DNA of 7,789 nt from Balneolales bacterium. GTDB lineage: Bacteria; Bacteroidota; Rhodothermia; Balneolales; Natronogracilivirgulaceae. This document shows positions 1 through 6,909 of this stretch, in pieces. The DNA lies in the NCBI GenBank assembly GCA_007127695.1, contig SKYW01000055.1, positions 1-7,789 on the forward strand, read 5' to 3'. The notes under the pieces are model-generated. The model was given only the letters and a program-made list of their open reading frames with translations, ran no database searches and was not told the origin of the DNA. A program made the translations under genes and the position numbers. Within the stretch, counting starts at the first letter, position 1; each line of letters starts with the position of its first letter.

Positions 1-880
1 AAGACCCGCCCGGTATAAGGGCCTTGAGTTTCTTTCCACCGCGGACGCCGCCGGCTACTTCGTTGATAAGCGTCATGATGTCCATGCCGGCCGGGTACTC
101 GTAGACGCCCGGACGGTTGACGTGTCCGGATATGCCGTAAAGCACCGGTCCCGGATGTGTTTTTGGTCCGATGCCCAGATACCAGTCTGCACCATGCTGC
201 ATCACGAGGGGCACATTGGCGAGGGTTTCGATATTGTTGATGGTTGTGGGACGTCCCCAAAGTCCGCGCTGGGCAGGAAATGGCGGCTTCACCCTGGGGT
301 AGCCGCGTTTGCCTTCGAGCGACTCCATCAGGGAAGATTCTTCACCGCAGATATAAGCGCCGGCACCCATGTGCGTGTACATTTCCACGCTGAAATCCGA
401 TCCGAGGATTTTTTCCCCCAGGTATCCTTTTTCGTAGGCCTGGTCAATGGCATTCTGAAGTTTCAGGAGGAAGGGGCGGTATTCCCCGCGGATGTAGACG
501 TAGATCACGTCAACCTGCATGGCATAGGCGGCAATGATCGCCCCCTCAATAAACTGGTGCGGATTGAATTCAAAAATTTTGCGGTCTTTGAACGTTCCGG
601 GCTCGGATTCATCCCCGTTGCATGCCAGATAGCGCGGTTTTCCGTCGGGTTCCGGCATGAACGACCATTTCAGGCCGGCATTGAAACCGGCACCGCCGCG
701 ACCCCGAATGTTTGCTGTCTTCACTTCATTGACGACATTGGCCGGACTCCATGTCTTCCGGTCTTTCAGAATCTTTTTGAGTGCCTGATAGCCGTTGTTT
801 TTTTCGTAGACGGATATTTCGTGGAGATCCCGGATTGCGGGCACCAGCAGGGGTTGATATGATTTCCAGTCGTTGCTCAT
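1..880 (-). CDS. nuoF: NADH-quinone oxidoreductase subunit F (NuoF), 3'-truncated by window edge
   Basis: NuoF is the FMN- and NADH-binding subunit of complex I. It takes hydride from NADH at the tip of the peripheral arm and passes electrons into the iron-sulphur chain. I translated the minus strand from the ATG at 880 and got 293 uninterrupted codons before the window ends. Family motifs are visible in order: the glycine-rich nucleotide loop GRGGAGF (residues 60-66) followed by LKWSFMP, NGDESEPGTFKDR (88-100), GAGAYICGEESS (172-183), ESLEGKRGYPRVKPPFPA (186-203), and the start of the SLBB-like domain (about 247 onward). The C-terminal N3 [4Fe-4S] ligands lie beyond the window. The ATG is 8 nt after the nuoE stop, and a weak AAAGGA lies upstream inside the end of nuoE. 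This looks like an intact gene cut only by the window boundary. Confidence 0.96.
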   Translation of the reverse strand, partial: MSNDWKSYQPLLVPAIRDLHEISVYEKNNGYQALKKILKDRKTWSPANVVNEVKTANIRGRGGAGFNAGLKWSFMPEPDGKPRYLACNGDESEPGTFKDRKIFEFNPHQFIEGAIIAAYAMQVDVIYVYIRGEYRPFLLKLQNAIDQAYEKGYLGEKILGSDFSVEMYTHMGAGAYICGEESSLMESLEGKRGYPRVKPPFPAQRGLWGRPTTINNIETLANVPLVMQHGADWYLGIGPKTHPGPVLYGISGHVNRPGVYEYPAGMDIMTLINEVAGGVRGGKKLKALIPGGS

Positions 881-888
881 TGCAGATT

Positions 889-1428
889 TCAGGATCCTTT
901 TTCGTGTTGTGGCATGGGATTGGATTCGAAATCCGGCTGTTTGCCGGCCCGCAGATCTTCTATCAGTTTGTCCACCTTTTCAGGGGTCAGATGGTTGACA
1001 AATTTGTCATTGGTTACCTGGAGTATGGGAGCGTAACCGCAGGCGCCGAGGCATTCCACTGACTGCACCGAAAACTCACCGTCAGGTGTTGTTTCGCCGG
1101 CCTTGATCCCCAGCTTCTCTTCAATGTAATGGAGCATATCGTATCCACCGGATACCTGGCAGCTGAGGCAGGTGCATACATCCAGCACATTTTTACCCAT
1201 GGGCTTTTCGTAAAACTGGGTGTAGAAAGAGACCACGCCGCGAATATGAGCTTCAGGAACGCCAAGTGTTTTGGACACCAGCTGCTGCACTGCCGGATCG
1301 GTGTGCCCGAACTTGTCCTGTGCATACCAGAGTACAGGAAGCACCGCCGATTGCTTATCCGGATATTTAGCCGTGATTTTTTCGATCTCTTTGAGATCTT
1401 TGTCAGTAAAAGTATACGTTTCAGCCAT
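889..1428 (-). CDS. nuoE: NADH-quinone oxidoreductase subunit E (NuoE, 24 kDa type)
   Basis: NuoE pairs with NuoF in the NADH dehydrogenase module and carries the N1a [2Fe-2S] cluster, in a thioredoxin-like fold. The 179-residue product shows the expected helical N-terminus with VLPVLWYAQDKFG (about 29-41), VPEAHIRGVVSFYTQF (57-72), and the four cluster ligands: Cys85 and Cys90 in VCTCLSC, and Cys126 and Cys130 in VECLGACG. The spacing (C-x4-C and C-x3-C) is canonical. Cys87 is an extra cysteine inside the first motif. A polar tail of about 20 residues follows the fold and is probably disordered. The ATG at 1428 comes 2 nt after the nuoD TAA with no clear Shine-Dalgarno, so translation is probably coupled to nuoD. 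Confidence 0.96.
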   Translation of the reverse strand: MAETYTFTDKDLKEIEKITAKYPDKQSAVLPVLWYAQDKFGHTDPAVQQLVSKTLGVPEAHIRGVVSFYTQFYEKPMGKNVLDVCTCLSCQVSGGYDMLHYIEEKLGIKAGETTPDGEFSVQSVECLGACGYAPILQVTNDKFVNHLTPEKVDKLIEDLRAGKQPDFESNPMPQHEKGS

Positions 1429-1430
1429 AA

Positions 1431-2726
1431 TTACTTGTCTGAGTCTCCCATTACCGGATCCATTCCACCGATCACGACTACCGTATCAGCGATCATTTCA
1501 CCGTCAAGAATGGTTTCCAGTCCCTGCAGATTACTGAAGGACGGGGAATTGATTTTCAGGCGCCAGGGGTGTCCTGTACCATCACTTTGAATATAGAATC
1601 CGAGTTCACCTTTGGGGGCTTCGATGGCATGATAGCTTTCAGCGCCGGCAGGAGGGCAGATCCCGGTGTCGGTCATCATGAAATCGTGGATGAGTCCTTC
1701 CATGGAGTAGTAGACTTCGTCCTTGGAGGGATAGCTTTTCTTTGCATCATCCACACGGATCGGCCCTTTTTTCGGCATTTTTTCGAAGCATTGCCCGATG
1801 ATACGGATGGATTCCGCCATTTCCTCCATCCGGCAGTAATACCTGGCAAGGTTGTCGCCCTCGGTGCGGGTTGGAACCATGAAATCCATCTGGTCGTAGA
1901 ACATGTACGGCTCGAACGTGCGGATATCGTAGGCGATGCCGGTCGCCCTCAGCGAAGGTCCGGCCAACCCGATGGCAATGCCTTCTTCGTGGCCAATGGC
2001 GCCCACACCATTGTTCCTGTCGACAAAGATCCTGTTGCGGTCGAGGATCTTGTGCCAGCCCTTCAGTTCATCAGGAAATTCCCGCACAAACTTGCGGATT
2101 TTCTCCTCGGCAACCGGAGTAAAGTCGTTGTTAACACCACCGATTCGCGAATGTGAGACCGTGAACCGGTGTCCGGCCACCTCGTCGAAGATATCATAGA
2201 GTTTTTCCCTTTCCCGGAAGGTCCAGAGAAAAAACGAGAGCGCACCGGCATCCATGATCATGGTACCCAGCCATAAAAGATGTGAAGAGATACGGGCCAA
2301 CTCACAGCATATCATGCGGATATAGGTTGCCCGACCAGGAACTTCCATGTCTGCGATCTTTTCAACAGCAAGACAAAGTGCGACGTTGTTGCTGTAGGGG
2401 GAGAGGTAGTCCATGCGATCGGTGTAAGGCATGAACTCCTGATAGGTTTTGTTCTCCGCCATTTTTTCGATACCGCGATGCAGGTAGCCGGTATCGAGGC
2501 GGCATTTGGTGATCACTTCGCCGTCCAGTTCCATGAGTACACGGAGCACACCGTGGGTTGCAGGGTGCTGCGGACCCATGTTGAGCGTCATGCGGGTAGC
2601 CAGCGGATCGCTGTCGTCGACTTCCACCGTAGCATGCTTGTCCTCAAGGCTTTTGTAGAGTGCCTCCTGGTGTTCCCTGAAGTAGGTGGGTTTCTTTCGC
2701 GATATATTGGAATCAGATTGAAACAT
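1431..2726 (-). CDS. nuoD: NADH-quinone oxidoreductase subunit D (NuoD, 49 kDa type)
   Basis: NuoD forms the quinone-binding cavity of complex I together with NuoB and is related to [NiFe] hydrogenase large subunits. The 431-residue product matches the family's core length plus an N-terminal extension of about 45 charged residues. Core motifs are GPQHPATHGVLR (51-62), GYLHRGIEK (80-88), YTDRMDYL (101-108), RIGGV, GPSLRATG and, at the end, SPSFSNLQGLE and a terminal VVVIGGMDPVMGDSDK. By alignment to the Thermus Nqo4 residues known to contact the quinone headgroup (His38 and Tyr87), the equivalents here are His58 and Tyr107, with the same 49-residue spacing, so the subunit should be functional. 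It starts 11 nt after the nuoC stop, without a recognisable ribosome-binding site. NuoC and NuoD are separate proteins here, unlike the fused NuoCD of E. coli. Confidence 0.97.
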   Translation of the reverse strand: MFQSDSNISRKKPTYFREHQEALYKSLEDKHATVEVDDSDPLATRMTLNMGPQHPATHGVLRVLMELDGEVITKCRLDTGYLHRGIEKMAENKTYQEFMPYTDRMDYLSPYSNNVALCLAVEKIADMEVPGRATYIRMICCELARISSHLLWLGTMIMDAGALSFFLWTFREREKLYDIFDEVAGHRFTVSHSRIGGVNNDFTPVAEEKIRKFVREFPDELKGWHKILDRNRIFVDRNNGVGAIGHEEGIAIGLAGPSLRATGIAYDIRTFEPYMFYDQMDFMVPTRTEGDNLARYYCRMEEMAESIRIIGQCFEKMPKKGPIRVDDAKKSYPSKDEVYYSMEGLIHDFMMTDTGICPPAGAESYHAIEAPKGELGFYIQSDGTGHPWRLKINSPSFSNLQGLETILDGEMIADTVVVIGGMDPVMGDSDK

Positions 2727-2737
2727 ATGGTGTGCCG

Positions 2738-3241
2738 TCAGTCGTGATCTGGGGTCGTATTGGGCATTTCGAGGGAGCCGGGTACTCCCAGCAGCGGAAA
2801 CTCCTTGCGTAGCGGATAGTATTTGAAGTCCTCGGGCAGAAAGATCCTGCGCATGTCGGGGTGTCCTTCAAACCGGATGCCGAACATATCGAACACTTCC
2901 CGTTCGTTCCAGTTGGCACTTTTCCAGATATCGGTTACCGTTGGCAGAACCGGGTTTTCCTCTTCAACGCGCACTTTGAGGAACAACCTCTGTCTATTTC
3001 TGAGTGATATCAGATGGTAGATCACCTCAAACCGGTCTTCCGATGTAAACCGGTCCGCACCAATAATTTCATTCAGGTAGATGAAGTGCAGGGTGTTTTT
3101 CAGGAAACGGCATGCGTCATGCAGGCGATCCCGCTTGATACGGAGAAGGGGGTGGGTGTATTCGAGATTCAATTCCAGCAGGTCTTCACCCATGTATTCA
3201 CGGATATCCTGAAGAAGGTTGTCTCTGATTTCGATATTCAT
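2738..3241 (-). CDS. nuoC: NADH-quinone oxidoreductase subunit C (NuoC, 30 kDa type)
   Basis: NuoC is a cofactor-free structural subunit that clamps NuoD and NuoB in the connecting arm. The 167-residue product has the family N-terminal alpha/beta region, with FIYLNEIIGADRF at about 53-65 and VIYHLISLRNR at 73-83. It then has the signature NEREVFDMFGIRFEGHPD (112-129), followed by RRIFLPEDF and PLRKEFPL. It ends in a short polar tail. The length is near the short end for stand-alone NuoC, which matches the lack of the long C-terminal extension seen in some phyla. The ATG at 3241 follows the nuoB stop by 9 nt, again without a strong Shine-Dalgarno, as is common in Bacteroidota-like genomes. Confidence 0.96.
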   Translation of the reverse strand: MNIEIRDNLLQDIREYMGEDLLELNLEYTHPLLRIKRDRLHDACRFLKNTLHFIYLNEIIGADRFTSEDRFEVIYHLISLRNRQRLFLKVRVEEENPVLPTVTDIWKSANWNEREVFDMFGIRFEGHPDMRRIFLPEDFKYYPLRKEFPLLGVPGSLEMPNTTPDHD

Positions 3242-3250
3242 GTTTGGCGC

Positions 3251-3733
3251 CTAACTGTCAAGCTTTAGGGATTGCTGCTCCTTGATCTTGTCCTGGATCT
3301 TCAGGATCGCATTGATAATGGATTCGGGACGCGGCGGGCATCCGGAGATGTAATAGTCGACGGGAAGGAAGTTGTCCACTCCCTGAACCACGCCATAGCA
3401 GCGGTGCATTCCACCGGTTGATGCACAAGCACCCATGGCGATGCACCATTTAGGATCGGGCATCTGGTCCCACACGCGGCGAATGGCATGCGACATTTTG
3501 TAGGTGCACCAGCCGGCCACGATCATCACGTCGCTCTGACGGGGAGAGAAGCGGAATACTTCGGAACCGAAACGTGCGGCATCATACTTTGGTCCCGCAA
3601 ATGCCATCATCTCTATGGCGCAGCACGCCAGACCCATGGGCATGGGCCATACGGAATTCGCCCGGCCCCATTTGGTCAGTGCATCGACGGTAGTGGTGAA
3701 ATAGCCTTCACCCATCACACGATCTAGACTCAT
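3251..3733 (-). CDS. nuoB: NADH-quinone oxidoreductase subunit B (NuoB, PSST type)
   Basis: NuoB carries N2, the last [4Fe-4S] cluster before quinone. The 160-residue product has the unusual tandem-cysteine ligand pair Cys37-Cys38 ([10 protein letters not shown]), then Cys103 ([10 protein letters not shown]) and Cys132 (SGCPPRPES). The spacings of 66 and 29 residues equal those of Thermus Nqo6. [10 protein letters not shown] (87-96) and [18 protein letters not shown] (119-136) are further family signatures. The quinone-site segment reads [15 protein letters not shown] (72-86). The start at 3733 gives [15 protein letters not shown], a usual N-terminal length, and no earlier in-frame alternative is needed. 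Unlike most nuo operons, where nuoA and nuoB abut or overlap, 200 bp of repeat-containing DNA separate this start from the nuoA stop. Confidence 0.97.
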   Translation of the reverse strand: MSLDRVMGEGYFTTTVDALTKWGRANSVWPMPMGLACCAIEMMAFAGPKYDAARFGSEVFRFSPRQSDVMIVAGWCTYKMSHAIRRVWDQMPDPKWCIAMGACASTGGMHRCYGVVQGVDNFLPVDYYISGCPPRPESIINAILKIQDKIKEQQSLKLDS

Positions 3734-3769
3734 AACTCAGTTTCAGGAGATTTGATAATTCTTTTCATG

Positions 3770-3863
3770 TGTTTACATTTTCTGATTTATTATGTCACAT
3801 GGAGCATCCATGGATATAATCATCTGCCTGTGTGTCCAAAATATCGGCCATGGATGTTTCATC
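3770..3863 (-). repeat. Repeat unit U1, copy 1 (inside the nuo operon)
   Basis: This 94-bp unit runs, on the minus strand, from GATGAAAC to GTAAACA. By hand alignment it matches 7588-7681 on the plus strand at 89 of 94 positions with no gaps. The five differences fall at unit positions 21, 26, 40, 50 and 73. The unit lies between nuoA and nuoB in the sense direction of the operon, so it should be transcribed in the nuo mRNA. On its nuoB side it is followed by a CATGAAAAGAA stretch that resembles the unit-start motif, after which the similarity ends about 30 bp before the nuoB start. Confidence 0.9.
3798..3856 (-). other. Hairpin potential in U1 copy 1
   Basis: In the nuo transcript, CATCCATGG (3856-3848) can pair perfectly over 9 bp with CCATGGATG (3813-3805) across a 34-nt loop. 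Alternatively, CATGGA and TCCATG (3812-3798) can form a small 6-bp hairpin with a TGC loop. The two structures share the CCATGGATG strand and are therefore mutually exclusive. No U-tract follows, so this is not a standard intrinsic terminator. A role in mRNA processing or stability is possible but unproven. Confidence 0.6.
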
Positions 3864-3960
3864 AGTTTAAATCATTTCGATTAATATGGTCAGAATGAAC
3901 TCACATGACAGGATGCAATCATGCTCCTTTATATCAGCCGGAGGCTGTCAGGTTCGTTTC
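3864..3960 (-). repeat. Repeat unit U2, copy 1 (overlaps the nuoA 3' end)
   Basis: Read on the minus strand, this unit begins at GAAACGAAC inside nuoA and runs to TTTAAACT, directly abutting U1. It aligns with 7685-7782 (plus strand) at about 79 of 98 positions, with one single-base gap; the longest exact block is TCATTCTGACCATAT. The first 27 bp are the last eight sense codons and the stop codon of nuoA. The GAT of the usual GATGAAAC start is not conserved here, so homology appears to begin at or very near the GAAAC. Together with U1 it fills most of the nuoA-nuoB gap. Confidence 0.82.
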
Positions 3961-4344
3961 TTGGCTTTTCCCGTCCTGCAGCGGATCGGCAGACCAGTCA
4001 AAACTGCCCTTTTTCAATGTGTAGACAAGACCAAGGAAAAGTATGAAAATAAATAGCATCATTGCCCAGAACGTTCCCTCTCCGAATTCCTGATAACGGA
4101 CGGCCCAGGGGTAGATGAAGATCACTTCCAGGTCGAAAACAATGAACTCCATGGCGATGATATAAAAGCTGACGGAATAGCGGTCACGCGCCTGACCGAT
4201 TGGATCCATCCCGCTTTCATACGCACCAAGCTTGTTCGAGGCGGGCCTTCGCGGACCCAGCAGGTGGGATAAGACAATGAACGCCATGGCTGTAACGACC
4301 GCCAGAGCGATGAGCAGGAGAACAGGTATATATTGTTCGAGCAT
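3934..4344 (-). CDS. nuoA: NADH-quinone oxidoreductase subunit A (NuoA)
   Basis: NuoA (ND3-like) is a three-helix membrane subunit next to the quinone channel. From the ATG at 4344 the product is 136 residues. It has hydrophobic helices at about 5-29, 58-79 and 90-111, and the conserved loop YESGMDPIGQARDRYSVSFY (42-61) leading into AMEFIVFDLEVIFIYPWAV. The loop carries Ser44 where many homologues have cysteine; E. coli also has serine there. The frame stays open upstream to an ATG at 4416, but the extra 24 residues are polar and unlike the family. The 4344 ATG is preceded by AAAGGA, although only 3 nt away, and gives the standard N-terminus just before helix 1. The last eight residues (ETNLTASG) and the stop fall in repeat unit U2. 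This is the first gene of the operon. Confidence 0.94.
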   Translation of the reverse strand: MLEQYIPVLLLIALAVVTAMAFIVLSHLLGPRRPASNKLGAYESGMDPIGQARDRYSVSFYIIAMEFIVFDLEVIFIYPWAVRYQEFGEGTFWAMMLFIFILFLGLVYTLKKGSFDWSADPLQDGKSQETNLTASG

Positions 4345-4387
4345 TATTCCTTTACAAGGATAAGTAAACGGCTGAATTTCGGCACTA

Positions 4388-4416
4388 AAATTACTTCCGA
4401 TATGGGCTAATGTCAA
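4388..4416 (-). promoter_or_regulatory. Candidate nuo operon promoter
   Basis: On the minus strand TTGACA (4416-4411) is followed, after a 17-nt spacer, by TAATTT (4393-4388). The latter extends to TAATTTTA, close to the Bacteroidota -7 consensus TAnnTTTG. The element lies about 45 bp upstream of the chosen nuoA start, in a divergent intergenic region with no other gene. The -35 hexamer is perfect for the general consensus, but the -10 hexamer is poor (3 of 6), so the call rests on position and the combined match. Confidence 0.45.
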
Positions 4417-4500
4417 TCAAAACAGACAATCTGCCGGGGCCTTTTTAAAAAAAGTGCTTTTCCGTGCCAATTGGGTTCCCACGGCAATGCTTTCCGGGTT

Positions 4501-4530
4501 TTGACTGTTTAAGAGAGAAAAAAATAGTTA
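4501..4530 (+). promoter_or_regulatory. Candidate promoter for the BFN-bshC-cyclo-ligase unit
   Basis: TTGACT (4501-4506, preceded by TT so that TTTTG is present) is followed by an 18-nt A-rich spacer and TAGTTA (4525-4530). The -10 match is weak under either the sigma-70 or the Bacteroidota consensus. The location, about 110 bp before the first gene of the plus-strand unit, is suitable. The rest of the divergent gap 4345-4639 contains a TTTTTAAAAA run at 4442-4451 and a short CCGTG/CACGG inverted repeat near 4462-4484, with nothing else recognisable. Confidence 0.3.
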
Positions 4531-4639
4531 CCTTACCAGAATATATGATCTGACATAGTTATACACGTCTCCGTGGCCAATACTGAGCAGCGGCATCGCG
4601 GATGATCACAAATAGCAACCCCCAAATTTTCGAGCAGTT

Positions 4640-5248
4640 TTGAGCAAGATTCAAATGGATATCCTGGGACTTTCCACCAGTCCCAGCAGTGGCGGAGCTT
4701 ATGCACTCATTTTAAATGAAACGGATGGAAAGCGCAGGCTTCCCATTATCATAGGTACTTTTGAAGCACAGGCAATCGCTTTGGAGCTTGAGAACATCAA
4801 GCCACCCAGACCCATGACCCATGATCTGATGCGCAACATCATCCAGAGCTTCAATACCTTTGTCAAGGAGATCTATATCAACGACCTGAGGGAGGGCACT
4901 TTCTACGCGCAGATCGTATATGACAACAATGGGGAAACCCTGACCCAGGATTCACGTCCAAGTGACGCCATCGCCCTGGCAATCCGCTTTAACGCACCTA
5001 TCTTTGTTTCGGACCATATTGTGGAGGAAGCCGGTATTGAGACCGATCCACAAATGGAGGAGCAGGAGGAGGACCCGTCCATGCCGGAAACACAAACCCC
5101 GGACGCGCCCTCCGAAGAGCCGGCGGCCTCATCCAGCAAGGAGAGCCGTATCCGTATGCTGGAAAAAAGCCTGACGGCAGCCATTGCAGAAGAAGATTAT
5201 GAAAAAGCGGCAAAGATCAGGGATGAGTTGAACCGACTCAAGGAATGA
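4640..5248 (+). CDS. Bifunctional nuclease family (BFN/DUF151) protein with C-terminal UVR motif
   Basis: Residues 1-134 form a BFN (DUF151) domain: LGLSTSPSSGGAYALIL (9-25), RRLPIIIGTFEAQAIALELE (32-51), PRPMTHDLM (57-64) and DSRPSDAIALAIRF (104-117) are the family hallmarks. A 33-residue acidic, proline-rich linker (about 135-167) follows, then a UVR helix-turn-helix motif (168-202, with EEDYEKAAKIRDEL), the type by which UvrB and UvrC contact each other. The BFN-UVR arrangement is known in Bacteroidota-like bacteria and plant BBD proteins. Nuclease activity has been claimed for the plant family; the bacterial role is not settled. I chose the TTG at 4640 because MSKIQMDILG fits the family N-terminus; ATG 4655 is the alternative. 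No clear Shine-Dalgarno is seen. The stop overlaps an ATG at 5245 by ATGA, suggesting coupling with bshC. Confidence 0.88.
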   Translation: MSKIQMDILGLSTSPSSGGAYALILNETDGKRRLPIIIGTFEAQAIALELENIKPPRPMTHDLMRNIIQSFNTFVKEIYINDLREGTFYAQIVYDNNGETLTQDSRPSDAIALAIRFNAPIFVSDHIVEEAGIETDPQMEEQEEDPSMPETQTPDAPSEEPAASSSKESRIRMLEKSLTAAIAEEDYEKAAKIRDELNRLKE

Positions 5249-5255
5249 CGCCCAC

Positions 5256-5261
5256 AAAGGA
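5256..5261 (+). promoter_or_regulatory. Ribosome-binding site deciding the bshC start
   Basis: AAAGGA lies 7 nt before the ATG at 5269, the clearest Shine-Dalgarno in the window. It favours that start over the in-frame ATG at 5245, which overlaps the previous stop. Confidence 0.6.
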
Positions 5262-5268
5262 AAAGACA

Positions 5269-6888
5269 ATGCACGTTGACCACCTGGATTTCAGGGAGCT
5301 GTCGTTTTCCCGGCTGTTCCGTGATTACCTGGCGGACACGGACGCCATTTCAGGGTTCTACAGCCATCCACACACCTACAACTCCCTGAAAAAGGTCGTT
5401 TCTTCTTACAAGGCACGCAGTGACCGCAGGGAGACGGCCCGCATCACTGCCGAATTCAATGAACCGTTTTTGCAGGGACAAACTGTGGATGAGCTTGCCG
5501 GTATTCTTGCGCATGAGGACACGGTTACCATAACCACCGGCCAGCAGCTCAGTCTTTTCGGAGGCCCGCTTTACACCGTTTTCAAAACGATTTCGGCCAT
5601 CCATCTTGCCCGGTCACTGACCCGGGACACGGGAAAGAGGGTTATCCCGGTCTTCTGGCTTGCCGATGAGGACCATGATTTTGAGGAAATCTCTGTCGCA
5701 AACATTCCTGAGCGCAACAGCATTAGGCAGATAGCGCTGCCTTGTGATACCTGCGCCCGGCACGCCGCCGGAAACATCCGCGTGGACGAGGCCTTTGAGA
5801 ATTTCCGTTCAGACATTTACGAGGCCCTGAATCCCACGGATTTCCGCGAGCAACTTATTTCGATACTGGATGATGCGTATGCACCCGGACGCAGCTACCG
5901 TGAGGCGTTTGCCTTGCTCCTTTCAAAGCTTTTTTCACGCTACGGCCTCATATTCGCAGGCAGCAATGATCCGATGGTGAAAAGACATGTTACAGAATGC
6001 ATACGCACCGCCATTGGCAGAGCCGATGAGATCAGGGATGCGCTGGCAAGTCAAAGTGAGCGTCTGGACCAGCATTATCACCAGCAGGTACAGATCACCG
6101 ATAGCTTGCTGTTCTGGCATGATGACGAGCACGGCAGGGTCAGGTTGCAGCATGCTGACGGCCACTGGCAAACCGAGTCGGGGCTCTCGCTGTCGACTGA
6201 TGTCCTGCTTCAGCAGCTTGAAGAAACGCCCGAACGGTTCTCTCCCAATGTCTTTCTTCGTCCGTTGATACAGGATGTCCTGCTGCCAAACGCCGCCTAC
6301 ATTGGAGGTCCGGCCGAAATTGCCTATTACGGGCAGATGAAGCCGGTCTATGAGCTGTTTGATATGAAAATGCCCTTTCTTGCCGCCCGTCTTTCCGCCA
6401 CCCTGGTTGAACCGGCGATTCAGCGCTTTCTGGAGGAACTGCCATTTGATATTCCCGATTACACCAAACGTTTTGAAGATCTGGAGCAACACTACCTGCG
6501 CAAGTTTGGTAATCCTGAACTGGACGGCCATTTCGATACCTGGAAAAAACGGGTGGAAGAACTCACCGATGAAATGACCGGGCTCATGGGGATGGAAGAC
6601 CCCGGCCTGCAGAAACACGCACGCGCCATATCCAAAGAATACAGCAAGTCCATAGACAAACTGAGGAAGAAGATGGTCAATGCCATCCGGCAAAAAGAGG
6701 AAGTACAGGTCAATCGTATCCGCAAGGTCAAGCATGCCCTTTTTCCAAATGACCGGCTTCAGGAGCGGGAAATTTCTCACATATATTATATGAACAAGTT
6801 CGGTGTGGATATTTGGGACCGGATCCTTCAAGAACTGGAAGAGCAGGACCAGGATCTGTTCGACAGGCATTTTCTGATCCATCTTTAG
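5269..6888 (+). CDS. bshC: Bacillithiol biosynthesis cysteine-adding enzyme BshC
   Basis: BshC is credited with the last step of bacillithiol synthesis, joining cysteine to glucosaminyl-malate, in the cytoplasm. From the ATG at 5269 the product is 539 residues, the same length as I recall for Bacillus subtilis BshC. Diagnostic segments are TITTGQQLSLFGGPLYTVFK (87-106), the core signature PVFWLADEDHDFEEI (127-141), and YIGGPAEIAYYGQMKPVYE (about 344-362) followed by MPFLAARLSATLVE. A charged, probably coiled-coil helical region spans about 430-510. The in-frame ATG at 5245 would add eight residues (MTPTKEKT) and overlap the upstream stop; the Shine-Dalgarno and family N-terminus favour 5269. 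The partner genes bshA and bshB are not in the window and should lie elsewhere. The next gene starts 21 nt after the stop, so the two are likely co-transcribed. Confidence 0.93.
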   Translation: MHVDHLDFRELSFSRLFRDYLADTDAISGFYSHPHTYNSLKKVVSSYKARSDRRETARITAEFNEPFLQGQTVDELAGILAHEDTVTITTGQQLSLFGGPLYTVFKTISAIHLARSLTRDTGKRVIPVFWLADEDHDFEEISVANIPERNSIRQIALPCDTCARHAAGNIRVDEAFENFRSDIYEALNPTDFREQLISILDDAYAPGRSYREAFALLLSKLFSRYGLIFAGSNDPMVKRHVTECIRTAIGRADEIRDALASQSERLDQHYHQQVQITDSLLFWHDDEHGRVRLQHADGHWQTESGLSLSTDVLLQQLEETPERFSPNVFLRPLIQDVLLPNAAYIGGPAEIAYYGQMKPVYELFDMKMPFLAARLSATLVEPAIQRFLEELPFDIPDYTKRFEDLEQHYLRKFGNPELDGHFDTWKKRVEELTDEMTGLMGMEDPGLQKHARAISKEYSKSIDKLRKKMVNAIRQKEEVQVNRIRKVKHALFPNDRLQEREISHIYYMNKFGVDIWDRILQELEEQDQDLFDRHFLIHL

Positions 6889-6909
6889 CAAAAACGGGAG
6901 CCCGGAGTT

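Noticed and set aside
122..862. A 246-codon open frame on the plus strand.
   Set aside because: It lies wholly antisense to nuoF, whose motifs are unambiguous; it is a shadow frame.
1569..2156. A 195-codon open frame on the plus strand.
   Set aside because: It is antisense to the conserved core of nuoD and has no recognisable motif.
3798..3863. A short peptide frame in U1 copy 1 (minus strand), starting ETSMADILDTQ.
   Set aside because: The same frame stops early with TAG in copy 2, so the peptide is not conserved between copies.
4345..4416. N-terminal extension of nuoA from the ATG at 4416.
   Set aside because: The added 24 residues are polar and not family-like, the candidate promoter lies inside this stretch, and the ATG at 4344 gives the standard NuoA N-terminus.
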